From positions 1 to 62,449 of the forward strand of contig JAEMRT010000022.1 of assembly GCA_016463225.1 (NCBI GenBank): DNA of 62,449 bases. Reading direction: 5' to 3'. Positions 1-9,061 of this stretch are shown piece after piece. Positions within the stretch are counted from its first letter, which is position 1; each line of letters opens with the position of its first letter. Position numbers and translations under genes: made by a program. The notes under the pieces were generated by a model. It saw nothing but the letters and a program-made list of their open reading frames with translations, did not search any database and was not told where the DNA came from. Source of the stretch: Sphingopyxis sp. (lineage in GTDB: Bacteria; Pseudomonadota; Alphaproteobacteria; Sphingomonadales; Sphingomonadaceae).

Positions 1-527
1 ACGAAGCCTATCTCGAATATGACGATCTGGCCGGCCGCAGCGCCATCCGCCAGCTTCGCGCTGGCGCCAATGTGTTGGTCTTTCGTACGCTTGCCAAAGC
101 CTATGGCCTCGCCGGCCTGTCGATCGGCTATGCGGTTGCCCCGGCCGTACTCGCGAAAGGTCTTCGTGACGCCGGTATCGGCGCGCCGCATAGCCTCAGC
201 CGTCTCAATCTCGCTGCCGCGTCTGCGGCGCTCGCGGACCAGGCCCATATCGCGCGCGTGCGCGACTGGACGCTTGGCGGCCGCCGACGGCTCGAGCAGG
301 CAATCGATGGGCTTCGCCTCGACCGCGCCGACAGCCGTGCCAATTTCGTCTATTTTCGCACGCCCGCCGCCGATGCCGTCCGCGCCGAGGCGGCAAAGCG
401 CGATATCCGCATCGGCCGCGCCTTTCCGCCGCTGGACGACTGGGTTCGAATTACCGTCGGCACGCCAAATGAAGTCGACGCCGTGCTCGGCCTTCTGCAC
501 GATGTCCGACATGCACCCGCCGGATAG
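1..527 (+). CDS. HisC-like class I/II aminotransferase, C-terminal part
   Basis: This is the 3' part of a fold-type I PLP aminotransferase cut by the window edge; codons are in frame from base 3. The visible protein opens with a DEAYLEY-like segment (EAYLEYDD), which normally carries the Asp and Tyr that contact PLP. It continues with TLAKAYGLAG, whose Lys would form the Schiff base, and ends with a HisC-like tail. The family includes histidinol-phosphate aminotransferase and aromatic or biosynthetic relatives. The missing N-terminus prevents a firm choice, and no other his gene is nearby. Its stop lies about 280 bp before the porin gene. Confidence 0.8.
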   Translation, partial: EAYLEYDDLAGRSAIRQLRAGANVLVFRTLAKAYGLAGLSIGYAVAPAVLAKGLRDAGIGAPHSLSRLNLAAASAALADQAHIARVRDWTLGGRRRLEQAIDGLRLDRADSRANFVYFRTPAADAVRAEAAKRDIRIGRAFPPLDDWVRITVGTPNEVDAVLGLLHDVRHAPAG

Positions 528-539
528 CGCGCTGATCGA

Positions 540-560
540 ACACGGCCTGCAAGGCCGTGT
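540..560. repeat. Hairpin after the aminotransferase gene
   Basis: Perfect 8-bp arms (ACACGGCC / GGCCGTGT) enclose a 5-nt loop just after the aminotransferase stop codon. There is no T-tract, so it may be a 3'-end stabiliser or a weak terminator rather than a classic rho-independent terminator. Confidence 0.4.
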
Positions 561-712
561 CAGCCTCCGCTCCGCCGCGGCAGCCGCGGCTGCGGGATTG
601 GCCCCATGGGGTCTGTTCGCACTGATGTTGCTGCTGGGCTGCGCCACCGGATAGTCGCGGCCACGCCCATAGCATATTCGCGCCTTGCCAGTAACGACCA
701 CGGAGAATAGTC

Positions 713-811
713 ATGTCCTACCGGGATCGAGCAACCTCCCGGACAAGCGCAGTCTGCGCTCAAGCGTTGCCTTTTACGTTTCGCGTCGCGGAGCCGAGGA
801 GGCATGTTTGA
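713..811 (+). CDS. Possible 32-aa leader peptide before the porin gene
   Basis: An ATG preceded by GGAGA opens a 32-codon reading frame. Its TGA stop (809-811) overlaps the proposed TTG start (808) of the porin gene, a stop/start overlap typical of translational coupling. The peptide starts MSYRDRATSR, is Arg-rich, contains one Cys and matches no family I know. It may be a coupling or attenuation leader, or a chance frame. It rests on the ribosome-binding site and the overlap alone. Confidence 0.3.
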   Translation: MSYRDRATSRTSAVCAQALPFTFRVAEPRRHV

Positions 812-2133
812 CACGATTTTCCCTTCTGTTTTTGGCGGTCGCCGCAACCCCGGCTTTTGCCGAGGACGGCCTGACGTTCGGCAGCAGCACGCGCATTCGC
901 TATGAGACGATTGAAGGCCAGCCGCGGACCGGTTTCAACGCCAACGACGATCTCCTGAGCCTGCGGACCATCTTGAGCGGCGAGTATCGGGAGGGCGACC
1001 TGCGAATAGGCGCCGAACTCTACGACAGCCGCGTCTATGGCGGCGATGCCGGAACGCCCATTTCGACCAACGAGGTCAACGCGCTGGAGCTGGTCCAGGC
1101 CTATATCGGGTTCGAAAAGAAGGACGCCTTCGGACGCGGGACGAAACTGGGGCTCCAGGCCGGGCGCTTCACCCTCAATCTCGGCTCGCGGCGCCTCGTC
1201 GCCGCCGACGATTATCGCAACACCACCAATGGCTATACGGGCCTGCGCGCCGATATTGGTCTAAGGCATGATATTGGCGTAACGCTGATTTACACGCTCC
1301 CGCAGGTCCGGCTTCCCGACAATCGCCCCGACCTCGTCGACAACAAAGTCAGGTTCGACCGCGAGAGCTTCGACGTCGTCCTTTGGGGCGGTCTCGCCAG
1401 CAAGAAGTTCGGCGCCAAGAGAACCGCGGTCGAGCTTTCCTATTTCCATCTCGGCGAGCGCGATTCCGGCCGTCTCGCGACCCGAGACCGGTCGCTCGAT
1501 ACATTTGGTGCGCGTCTCTTCCGCGATCCCGCTCCCGGCCGCGCCGATTTCGAGGCCGAGGCCTTCATCCAGACCGGCTCGATCAGCGCCTCGGCGTCCC
1601 CGGCCGCACCGCGCCTCGACCTCTCGGCCTGGTTCACGCATCTCGAAGCGGGCTATACATTCCGTCACGCCTGGTCCCCGCATGTCTCGCTCGAGTTCGA
1701 CTATGCGAGCGGCGACGGGCGGGGTGGCAAGTTCGGGCGCTTCGACACATTGTTCGGGATGCGGCGGAGCGATCTCGCGCCTGCCGGCCTCTACAACGCC
1801 GTCGGCCGCGCCAATGTGATGGCACCGGGTCTACGGGTCGAGTTCACGCCGTCGAAGCGCTTCGACGCCTTCGCCGCCTATCGGCCACTCTGGCTCGCCT
1901 CGCGCTTCGACAGTTTTTCCACAACGGGCGCGCGCGACGCATCGGGACGCTCGGGCCGCTTTGCCGGCCATCAGTTCGAAGCGCGCCTCCGCTACTGGCT
2001 CATCCCCAAGACGCTGCGACTGGAATGGAACGCCCTTGTCCTCGCCAAGGGCCGCTTCCTTCGCGACGCGCCGAATGTGACCGCGCGGGGAACTACCCTC
2101 TACAACTCGCTCAACGCTACAATCTCATTTTGA
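808..2133 (+). CDS. Alginate-export (AlgE-like) outer-membrane porin
   Basis: Predicted outer-membrane beta-barrel of the alginate export family, about 441 residues. I chose the TTG at 808 because it follows a GAGGAGG ribosome-binding site and gives a clean Sec signal peptide (MTRFSLLFLAVAATPAFA, then EDG). A longer frame opening at 685 would put an Arg-rich stretch before the signal. The mature part alternates amphipathic strands rich in Tyr, Arg and Asp and ends in the short C-terminal pattern NATISF, with the terminal Phe typical of barrel assembly. Sphingomonads use this family for many small anionic or aromatic solutes, so alginate is not implied. The gene converges on the ABC exporter operon with only 7 bp between stop codons. 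Confidence 0.75.
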   Translation: MTRFSLLFLAVAATPAFAEDGLTFGSSTRIRYETIEGQPRTGFNANDDLLSLRTILSGEYREGDLRIGAELYDSRVYGGDAGTPISTNEVNALELVQAYIGFEKKDAFGRGTKLGLQAGRFTLNLGSRRLVAADDYRNTTNGYTGLRADIGLRHDIGVTLIYTLPQVRLPDNRPDLVDNKVRFDRESFDVVLWGGLASKKFGAKRTAVELSYFHLGERDSGRLATRDRSLDTFGARLFRDPAPGRADFEAEAFIQTGSISASASPAAPRLDLSAWFTHLEAGYTFRHAWSPHVSLEFDYASGDGRGGKFGRFDTLFGMRRSDLAPAGLYNAVGRANVMAPGLRVEFTPSKRFDAFAAYRPLWLASRFDSFSTTGARDASGRSGRFAGHQFEARLRYWLIPKTLRLEWNALVLAKGRFLRDAPNVTARGTTLYNSLNATISF

Positions 2134-2140
2134 TGCCGAG

Positions 2141-3982
2141 CTAGACGGTTGCGACATAGGCGCCTGCGCTCTCACGCCCCGCCGCTTCCTCATAGCTGTC
2201 GTGCAGAGCAGCATAATGGCCGCCCCTGGCGATAAGAGCTTCATGCGTGCCAATCTCGCGCACTTCGCCCTCTTCGATCACGGCGATCCGGTGCGCCGAG
2301 CGGATCGTCTCCAGCCGGTGTGCGATGACGAGCGTTGTGCGGCCCTCGCTCAGCACCCGGAACGCCTGCTGGATGCGGCGCTCGGTACTCACATCGATCG
2401 CCGACGTCGCCTCGTCGAGTACCAGCACCGAAGGGTCCGCAAGATAGGCACGTACGAGACAGACGAGTTGGCGCTGCCCCTGGCTGAGTTGTCCGCCGAG
2501 CGGTCCCACTTGGGTTGCATAGCCATGGGCAAGCGATTGCAGGACATCGTGCGCTCCGATCCGTGTCGCCGCCGCAATCAGTTCGGCGTCGCTGGCGTCG
2601 GGTTTGGCGAGCCGCAAATTGTCGAGTACGGACCCGCCGAACAGCACATTATCCTGTAACACGACCCCGATGTGGTTGCGCAGGCTACGCTCGGAGATCG
2701 TCCGGATGTCGCGCCCGTCGAGCAGCACCGCACCCTCGTTGACATCGTAAAAGCGCGTCAGCAATTGCACGAGCGTGCTCTTTCCGTGGCCGGTCGGTCC
2801 GACGATCGCCAACAATTCGCCTGGTGCGATCACGAGGTCGAGATTTCGAATGACCGGCCGGCCCGGCAGATAGCCAAAGCCGACGCCGCGAAATTCGATT
2901 GCGCCCTCGACGCTTGGCAGGGACACGGCGCCGTCCGCATCGACAATCTCGGGCGCGGTATCGAGGAGCAGGAAGATGCGCTGGGCGCAGGCCGTACCAT
3001 TCGCAAACCGCTCGAAAAGATCGCTGAACTCCTGGAGCGGTGCGAGAAAGAGAAAGACGAAGAACAGGCTTTGGGTCAATTCGCCAAGACTGAGCGTGCC
3101 GAGCGCCACGCCGCGGCCGCCGATGATCAGCGTCAGCGCGAGCCCGGTGGTGGCGAGCAGCCCTGTGAAGGGCGCGAACCATCCCGAACGCAAATTGCCG
3201 GCAATGAGCGAACGATTAAAGTCCTCCAGAAGGCCGCGATATTTGCCGAGATTCTCCTCGTCGCGCCCCGACTGCTTGATCAGCCGAACCCCCGCCACCG
3301 TCTCCACCAGATGTGCCGTAAAGCGGCTCCGGTTTTCGGCAACGCGCGCCCAACTGCGCTGTGACACGCGCTTGAACGCGAGGCTGGCGGCGATCAGGGC
3401 GAGAACGACCAGCGCCAGCCCCGCGAGGAGGATCGGCGCGATCAGCCACAGGAGGAACCCCGACAAAAGCAGTCGCAAGATCGCTGAAAGAAACTCGGGC
3501 GGCCCCTGGATCAGCAGCGGCTCGAGCGTGTCGACGTCGCGATCGGCGCGCGCGATGATGCGCCCTGTCTTCGTCCGGTCGAAATATCCCACGCTGAGCG
3601 TCTGGACATGCGCGAACACCCGCGCACGCAGGTCGTTGAGCACCCGGATGGCCGCAATTCCCGAGTGATATTGCGACAGGCCGCCCAGACCAAAGCGGAC
3701 CGCCCAGGTGGCGGCGAGACCAAGGCACGCCCACGCAATGAGCGGCGCGTCGACCGCGCCCTGCCGCAGACCATGATCGATGACGAGGCCGATGAGCAAG
3801 GGGCGCGCGAAGATGGCGAGCACCTGCACGAGTTCGATGCCGATCACCGCCGCAATCTGCCGCCGCACCGGAGCAACCAGCGGCAGGAGGCGGCGCGCGA
3901 CGCTCTGCCCGAGCTTGCGCTGCGAGAATTTCTCTTCGAGCTCGATGTCGGACAGCGCGCTGTCGCCGCGAAACGCATTCAT
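2141..3982 (-). CDS. ABC exporter subunit (fused TMD-NBD), canonical half
   Basis: Half-transporter of 613 residues with an exporter-type membrane domain (about residues 40-330, six hydrophobic segments) and a C-terminal ATPase. The ATPase has Walker A GPTGHGKST, signature LSQGQRQ, Walker B VLVLDEATSAID with the catalytic Glu, and the H-loop IAHR. It starts 4 bp after the partner half-transporter, so the two very likely form a heterodimer. As last gene of the leftward sulfur operon, it may expel a desulfurized product or a toxic intermediate; that role is inferred from position only. The non-standard signature (LSQGQ instead of LSGGQ) suits a heterodimer with one degenerate ATP site. Confidence 0.88.
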   Translation of the reverse strand: MNAFRGDSALSDIELEEKFSQRKLGQSVARRLLPLVAPVRRQIAAVIGIELVQVLAIFARPLLIGLVIDHGLRQGAVDAPLIAWACLGLAATWAVRFGLGGLSQYHSGIAAIRVLNDLRARVFAHVQTLSVGYFDRTKTGRIIARADRDVDTLEPLLIQGPPEFLSAILRLLLSGFLLWLIAPILLAGLALVVLALIAASLAFKRVSQRSWARVAENRSRFTAHLVETVAGVRLIKQSGRDEENLGKYRGLLEDFNRSLIAGNLRSGWFAPFTGLLATTGLALTLIIGGRGVALGTLSLGELTQSLFFVFLFLAPLQEFSDLFERFANGTACAQRIFLLLDTAPEIVDADGAVSLPSVEGAIEFRGVGFGYLPGRPVIRNLDLVIAPGELLAIVGPTGHGKSTLVQLLTRFYDVNEGAVLLDGRDIRTISERSLRNHIGVVLQDNVLFGGSVLDNLRLAKPDASDAELIAAATRIGAHDVLQSLAHGYATQVGPLGGQLSQGQRQLVCLVRAYLADPSVLVLDEATSAIDVSTERRIQQAFRVLSEGRTTLVIAHRLETIRSAHRIAVIEEGEVREIGTHEALIARGGHYAALHDSYEEAAGRESAGAYVATV

Positions 3983-3986
3983 CGCC

Positions 3987-5789
3987 TTACAGCCCCATCA
4001 GCGCGCGATAGGCGGCGCTCTCTTGCGCCAGCCGATCGTGCGGGCCTTCGGCGACGACGCGACCGCCCGACAAGAGCAGGACGCGGTCGGCGATGCGCGC
4101 CGTCGAAAGCCGGCTCGCGACGATGAGCATCGTGAGCGGGCGGCCCCGCTCCTTTCGCAGACCGCGGATATTGTCGATCGCGCGGCGTTCGGTGCGCGCA
4201 TCGAGCGCGCTGGTGGCATCGTCGAGGATCAAAATATCGGCGTCGGCAAGCAGCGCGCGCGCGAGACAGACCCGCTGACGCTGGCCGCCCGACAGCGTCG
4301 CACCCCTATCGCCCACGCGCGTCTCCAGACCATCGGCCAGCCGCGCAAGAAGCTCGCCGGCAGCCGCCTTTTCGAGCGCCGCCTCGAGGTCCGCATCACT
4401 CGCTTCGGGCGCGCAGAGCCGAAGGTTAGCGCCGAGCGTATCCGAAAACAGAAAGCTCTCTTGTGGCAGCACATGCACGCGGCGGCGCAGCTCGGCGAGA
4501 TCCGTATCGCGGACATCTTGCCAGCCCGTCGCGGCCGATCCGATTTCGGCGCCGCCGGCGTCGACCTCGACCAGCCGCGGCAGGAGCGCGGTGAGAATGC
4601 TTTTGCCCGACCCCGTCGCCCCGACCAGCGCGACGATTTCTCCCGGCTCGACCAACAGGTCGAGATCGTGGAGCACGGCGGCCCCGTCGCCGAGCGGCGA
4701 CGCCGACACATGCGACAGGCGAAAGCCGAGCGGTCCGGCGGGCAGGCGCCGGTCGCCCGAATGGATCACGGGCTCGGCATCGAGCACGTCCCAGATTCGG
4801 GCCGCCGACGCGCGGGCATCGGCAATCACCTGCAACAAGCGCCCGATCCCCTCGATCCGGAGCACGAGATTGTTGACCACGAGTAGCGCGGCGACAAGCG
4901 CACCAAGCCCGATCATGCCGTGGGCGACCATCCAGGCACCGAAGCCGAGCACCCAGGCGTGCGAGAGGGCGATGATCGCCTGCGGCAGCGGAACGCTGCG
5001 CGAGGCGTGGCGGATCGCTGCCCGCGCTTCGTCGCGAAACAGGTCGACATGACGGTGAAACCGCTCGGCGCGCGCCGCGCCGAGCGAGAAGGCCTTGATC
5101 ACCCGCACGCCGTTGACGCCTTCGGAGAGGTCCTGCGTCACCGCATCATAGGCATCGCCGATCCGCCGATCGAGCGCGACCAACGTGTCGGCCTCCGACC
5201 AGAGCTTCGCGATGCCGATGACCAGAAGGACAAGCGGCACCAGCGCGAGCCAGGGCGAATAGAAGAAGAGCAGCCCGAGCGAGAAGAGCACGATGAGGCC
5301 GGTTTCGAAAATCTGCCGCCAGAAGTTGATCAGCGCGTCGCGCACCTTGTCGGCATCGCGCGTCATCCGCGTTACCATCTCGCCGACACCGTGCCGCCAG
5401 TGATAGGTGAGATCGAGCCGCTGGATCTGGATCAGGATGCGCTCGCGCAAGGTGGTGAGCAGTTCCTGCCCAATCGCGAGAGAGAGAAGGCCCGCGCCAT
5501 ATTGCACCGCGCTTCGCGCGAGCGCGAGGCCGATGAGCAGCGCGCCCCAGAACCAGGCGCGCTCATAATCGAGTGCCCCCCCGGGAGCGACGGCGACCAG
5601 CGTCCCATGCTGCGCTTCCTGCACCGCATGGCCGAGGAGGACCTGCTGCGCAACGAGCGCAATGTTGACCGCCGCGAGCATTATCGCAGTCAGCAAAAAG
5701 CGTCCGGGCATCTCGCCATAAATGGCGAGGCAGCGCAGCAATGGGGTACGCCGAAGGAACGCGCTTGCAGGCTTGCCCCCCGCCGCCAT
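3987..5789 (-). CDS. ABC exporter subunit, degenerate half
   Basis: Fused membrane and ATPase half-exporter of 600 residues. The start MAAGGKPASA at 5789 is preferred; the frame stays open upstream, but only into the preceding gene. Walker A is GATGSGKS and the signature LSGGQRQ is intact. Walker B reads ILILDDATSALD, so the catalytic Glu is Asp, and the H-loop reads IVASR, so the switch His is Ser. This is the usual pattern of the non-hydrolytic half in heterodimeric exporters such as TM287/288. The gene lies 20 bp after the DszB-like gene and 4 bp before its partner, all in one leftward operon. Confidence 0.86.
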   Translation of the reverse strand: MAAGGKPASAFLRRTPLLRCLAIYGEMPGRFLLTAIMLAAVNIALVAQQVLLGHAVQEAQHGTLVAVAPGGALDYERAWFWGALLIGLALARSAVQYGAGLLSLAIGQELLTTLRERILIQIQRLDLTYHWRHGVGEMVTRMTRDADKVRDALINFWRQIFETGLIVLFSLGLLFFYSPWLALVPLVLLVIGIAKLWSEADTLVALDRRIGDAYDAVTQDLSEGVNGVRVIKAFSLGAARAERFHRHVDLFRDEARAAIRHASRSVPLPQAIIALSHAWVLGFGAWMVAHGMIGLGALVAALLVVNNLVLRIEGIGRLLQVIADARASAARIWDVLDAEPVIHSGDRRLPAGPLGFRLSHVSASPLGDGAAVLHDLDLLVEPGEIVALVGATGSGKSILTALLPRLVEVDAGGAEIGSAATGWQDVRDTDLAELRRRVHVLPQESFLFSDTLGANLRLCAPEASDADLEAALEKAAAGELLARLADGLETRVGDRGATLSGGQRQRVCLARALLADADILILDDATSALDARTERRAIDNIRGLRKERGRPLTMLIVASRLSTARIADRVLLLSGGRVVAEGPHDRLAQESAAYRALMGL

Positions 5790-5809
5790 GCAAGCGCGCC
5801 CCGGTCCGC

Positions 5810-6868
5810 TCAGACGGCGATGGGCAAGGCGCGCGCCGCATCGAGCGGCCGCACATCGATCCACTGACGCACGTCGAAGCTTTCGGGAATGAAATTCCAG
5901 CGATGCAGGAAGTCGGTGAAATTCTGGATACCGGCGATCGACTGTTCGGAAAGATCGGTCTTCAGCCGCTTCTGCGCATCTTCGCCATAGGCGATGCTGA
6001 CCCAATATTCGCTGCTGTTGGTCTCGCGCGCGAGATAGCGGCGCACCTCGGACGGATGAGCCTGCGCCCAGGCTTCGGCGCGCAACACTTGCTCGACGAT
6101 GGTGACCGCGGCCTCGAAATGATTGTCGAGAAGATGCCCGTCGACCGCGAGGGTGCGCGGGGTACCATTATTCGCGCGCACCAGCGGGTCGGGATGGATG
6201 CCCGTGTCGATAACCGTCGTCAGCCCGAACTGGTGCGCGATCTGTGCGCCCGACGCGCCTTTGAGGAAGATCGCATCGACTTCGCCGCGCAGCAGCGCGA
6301 TCAATTCGAGATTGTTCGCGCGTGCGCGCGTCGTGCTGCGACCGTTCCAGGCGAGCGTGCCGCCGACATTTTCGGCTTGCCCGTCGCTGTAATGCGTGTC
6401 GATATCCTGGTCGACGATCTCGACATCGGACACTTCGAGACCCTCGAGCCGCAGCGCGTTTTCGAGACCGCGAAGGGCCTGCGCGCGCGTGAAGTCGATC
6501 TCGACAGTCTTCCAGTTTGGCAAGCCGAAGCGCCGTCCCTTGAGATCGCGGACCGAGGTGATGCCCGACTCCGGACTGGCTAGTATCAGCTGGGTTTCAT
6601 CGGCCCACGACAGGCCGATGACGCGCGTGTCCCGGCCGCGCGCCTTCGCGCTGATCGCGGGGATATTGCCGCCATGGCGGACCGAATTCTGCACCGTGTG
6701 CGAGAAATGCGATTCGCGCTTCGCAAAATCGTTCGATTCGAGCAGCGATGAGAGGCTCGTCCCCTGCTCGGCGAAGGCCTGCTCCAGCCATCCTTGCTGC
6801 AGCGCGATGCCGAGCCCGGTCGGGACCGGACAACGCGTGTACCAGAGCGTGTCGAGTTTCTGGCTCAT
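5810..6868 (-). CDS. DszB-like desulfinase / SsuA-fold protein, paralog 1
   Basis: Cytosolic protein of 352 residues with the periplasmic-binding-protein-like fold of ABC sulfonate binders, but with no signal peptide. The N-terminus reads YTRCPVPTG, resembling the catalytic segment of DszB (2'-hydroxybiphenyl-2-sulfinate desulfinase) around Cys27. His54 and Arg64 are ten residues apart and followed by HGG, matching DszB His60, Arg70 and Gly73. DszB hydrolyses an aryl sulfinate to a phenyl product plus sulfite, so a sulfinate or related C-S substrate is likely; which one is unknown. A GGAGAT ribosome-binding site supports the start. It sits 11 bp after the DszA-type monooxygenase gene. A cytosolic binding protein is the alternative. 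Confidence 0.72.
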   Translation of the reverse strand: MSQKLDTLWYTRCPVPTGLGIALQQGWLEQAFAEQGTSLSSLLESNDFAKRESHFSHTVQNSVRHGGNIPAISAKARGRDTRVIGLSWADETQLILASPESGITSVRDLKGRRFGLPNWKTVEIDFTRAQALRGLENALRLEGLEVSDVEIVDQDIDTHYSDGQAENVGGTLAWNGRSTTRARANNLELIALLRGEVDAIFLKGASGAQIAHQFGLTTVIDTGIHPDPLVRANNGTPRTLAVDGHLLDNHFEAAVTIVEQVLRAEAWAQAHPSEVRRYLARETNSSEYWVSIAYGEDAQKRLKTDLSEQSIAGIQNFTDFLHRWNFIPESFDVRQWIDVRPLDAARALPIAV

Positions 6869-6879
6869 GGAATATCTCC

Positions 6880-8241
6880 TTAATTGGCGGGTTCGAGGGC
6901 GGGCGCGACGGGGCTTGCCGCGCGGGCATTGGGGTTTTCGGGGCGCGGCAGGTTCAGATGTTCGCGCAGCGTCGTGCCTTCATATTCGGTCCGGAACAGG
7001 CCGCGGCGCTGCAACTCCGGCACCACGAGGTCGACGAAATCCTCGAGCGAGCTCGGAAGCAGCGGCGGGATCAGGTTGAACCCGTCGGCGGCGTCGCGCT
7101 CGAACCAGTCCTGGATCTGATCGGCAATGTCGGTCGGCGTGCCGAGCACGACGCGGTGGCCGCGAACCGCGTTGAACCGCAGGAAGAGCTGGCGGATGGT
7201 CAGATTCTCGCGCCGCGCGAGCGCGGTGAGCTGGCGCCAGCGCCCCTTGCCATTTTCGGGCTCGGGCAGATCGGGCAGCGGCCCGTCGAGCGGATAGGCG
7301 CTCACATCCTGGCCCATGAGGTTGAGGTCGCCGCCGAAGTCGACCTTTTCTTCGAGCGCGCCAAACTTGTCCTGCGCTTCCTGCAGGCTCGATCCGATCG
7401 TGTAGGAGAGCCCCGGCATCACCTTCAGCGTATCGGGATCGCGGCCGTAACCGGCGACGCGGCCCTTTACATCCTTGTAGAAGGCCTGCGCGTCCTCGAT
7501 GAACTGCGCCGCGGCGTAGATCATTTCGGCGTGGCGCGCCGCGAAGTCGCGCCCGACCTCCGAATTGCCTGCCTGCGCGAAGACCGGATAGCCCTGGATC
7601 GGGCGCGGCATGTCGAGGATGGAATCGATGTGATAATAGGGCCCGCGATAGTGGACGGGATGGACCGCGTCGGCGTTCAGATAGACGCCGCTGTCCTTGT
7701 CCGCGCTGTCGAAGGCGTCATCCTCCCAGCTGTTCCACAGAGCCTTCGCAAGCTCGGTGAAATCATGCGCGCGCGCATAGCGTTCGGCATGGGTCGCCGG
7801 CTGGTCGATCCCAAAGCTTTTGGCCGCACCGTCGGCGAACGAGGACACGATGTTCCAGCCGGTCCGGCCGCCGCTGATATGATCGAGCGAGGCAAAGCGC
7901 CGCGCGAGCGCATAGGGCTGTTCGAAATTTGTGTTCACCGTCGCGACCAGCCCGATGTGGCTGGTGATGCTTGCGAGCGCCGCAATGGCCGTCAATGGTT
8001 CGAAATCGAGGAAGGCGTGCCGCCGCTCGATCCCCTTGGTGCTATCGCCGCTCTGGCCGACGAAGTCGGCGAAGAAAGCTGCATCGAGCTTGCCGCGCTC
8101 GGCAGTGCGGACGAGGTCGGCCCAATAGCGAAAATCGGGCTTGCCGGTGCTGGCGGTTCCGGGCTGGCGCCAGGCGCCGGGATGATGGCCATGCCGGGTT
8201 AGGAACACGGCCAGCGCGAGTTGGCGTTTGTTTTGGCTCAT
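6880..8241 (-). CDS. DszA/NtaA/SnaA-family flavin-dependent monooxygenase
   Basis: LLM-class TIM-barrel monooxygenase of 453 residues, the usual length of the DszA/NtaA/EmoA group. The start MSQNKRQLAL at 8241 follows CGGAGCG. Near the N-terminus it carries TRHGHHPGAWRQP, the family's typical HH-x-GAW segment, and later HISGGRTGWNIVSS, the conserved GR-x-GWN-x-V block. Enzymes of this group need reduced FMN from a separate reductase. DszA turns dibenzothiophene sulfone into the sulfinate that DszB cleaves. Here the gene lies between two DszB-like genes, which suggests a sulfone-to-sulfinate or sulfonate step. No SsuE-type reductase gene is adjacent. Confidence 0.85.
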   Translation of the reverse strand: MSQNKRQLALAVFLTRHGHHPGAWRQPGTASTGKPDFRYWADLVRTAERGKLDAAFFADFVGQSGDSTKGIERRHAFLDFEPLTAIAALASITSHIGLVATVNTNFEQPYALARRFASLDHISGGRTGWNIVSSFADGAAKSFGIDQPATHAERYARAHDFTELAKALWNSWEDDAFDSADKDSGVYLNADAVHPVHYRGPYYHIDSILDMPRPIQGYPVFAQAGNSEVGRDFAARHAEMIYAAAQFIEDAQAFYKDVKGRVAGYGRDPDTLKVMPGLSYTIGSSLQEAQDKFGALEEKVDFGGDLNLMGQDVSAYPLDGPLPDLPEPENGKGRWRQLTALARRENLTIRQLFLRFNAVRGHRVVLGTPTDIADQIQDWFERDAADGFNLIPPLLPSSLEDFVDLVVPELQRRGLFRTEYEGTTLREHLNLPRPENPNARAASPVAPALEPAN

Positions 8242-8311
8242 GGGATCGCTCCGAATAGGGGGGAAGGTCCGGCGCCCGCGCCTTCTTTTGGAGGGGTGGA
8301 GCGCCGGGACG

Positions 8312-9058
8312 TCATTCGGCGGCCTGCACGGCCTCTTCAGGCAGATGGACCGTGCCGTCGTCGTCGACGCGGGCGTCGGGGGGGACAAGCTTGCCCATCT
8401 TCCACTGCTGCTCGAGCACGCCGGGACCGAAGGGCCGCGAGCCGCCGAGCGCCGCGGCGAGGATCTGGAACTGCGCGCCTTCCTCGAGCAGCACGATTGT
8501 GTTGGCGAGATCGCGAATGCCCTTCCAGCTCCAGATCGTGGCGCCGCCATTGGCCTCGACGATGCCGGGAACATCGCGGTCCTGTTCGATCGCATCGAGG
8601 ATGAAGTCGGGCTCGCCCTGGCGGCGGTTGATGTAGACCGGGAGCTTCGCGGTGAAGCGGAAGCGGCGGTTCGGCACATAGAGCAATGGCAGTTCCTGGT
8701 GCGCCTGCGAATAGGCGCCGAGGTGCGGCGTATGGATGTGGCTGATCGCCTTGAAGTCGGGATATTTCTTGAAGATCTTGAGGTAGCGAGCCTCGCCACC
8801 TGTCGCTTCGCCCCACAGGCGGTTGCCCTCGAAATCGATGACGCTGACGCGCGGCTTGTCGGGATCGTCTTCCCAAAGGCCGACGTAGCTCAGCGTCGCG
8901 ATCTTCTCTTCGCCCGGGATACGGACCGCGAAACCGAGCGTACCGCTCGCGGAGACAGTGCGGCTTTCGCGCAGCAGGCGAAAGGCACGGCGCGCATCGT
9001 CGCTCGCCTGGTTGATGAAGGCGATCGCCTCCGCGGACAGACCATTTGTATCAGACAT
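8312..9058 (-). CDS. Class II aldolase/adducin-like protein
   Basis: Protein of 248 residues with the class II aldolase/adducin fold. The metal-binding motif HIHTPH is visible at about residues 117-122, after the conserved GNRLWGEAT region. The family includes fuculose-phosphate aldolases, decarboxylases and dehydratases that use a divalent metal. It starts 3 bp after the DszB-like gene upstream, with a GGAGGAAA ribosome-binding site, so it belongs to the same leftward operon. A role in breaking down the carbon skeleton or handling a carbonyl intermediate is possible. The substrate is not readable from sequence. Confidence 0.75.
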   Translation of the reverse strand: MSDTNGLSAEAIAFINQASDDARRAFRLLRESRTVSASGTLGFAVRIPGEEKIATLSYVGLWEDDPDKPRVSVIDFEGNRLWGEATGGEARYLKIFKKYPDFKAISHIHTPHLGAYSQAHQELPLLYVPNRRFRFTAKLPVYINRRQGEPDFILDAIEQDRDVPGIVEANGGATIWSWKGIRDLANTIVLLEEGAQFQILAAALGGSRPFGPGVLEQQWKMGKLVPPDARVDDDGTVHLPEEAVQAAE

Positions 9059-9061
9059 GAT

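Noticed and set aside
19..654. 211-codon frame overlapping the aminotransferase end, with a short hydrophobic C-terminal piece
   Set aside because: It is out of frame with the conserved aminotransferase. The hydrophobic end could be a 50-aa protein starting at ATG 502, but there is no ribosome-binding site.
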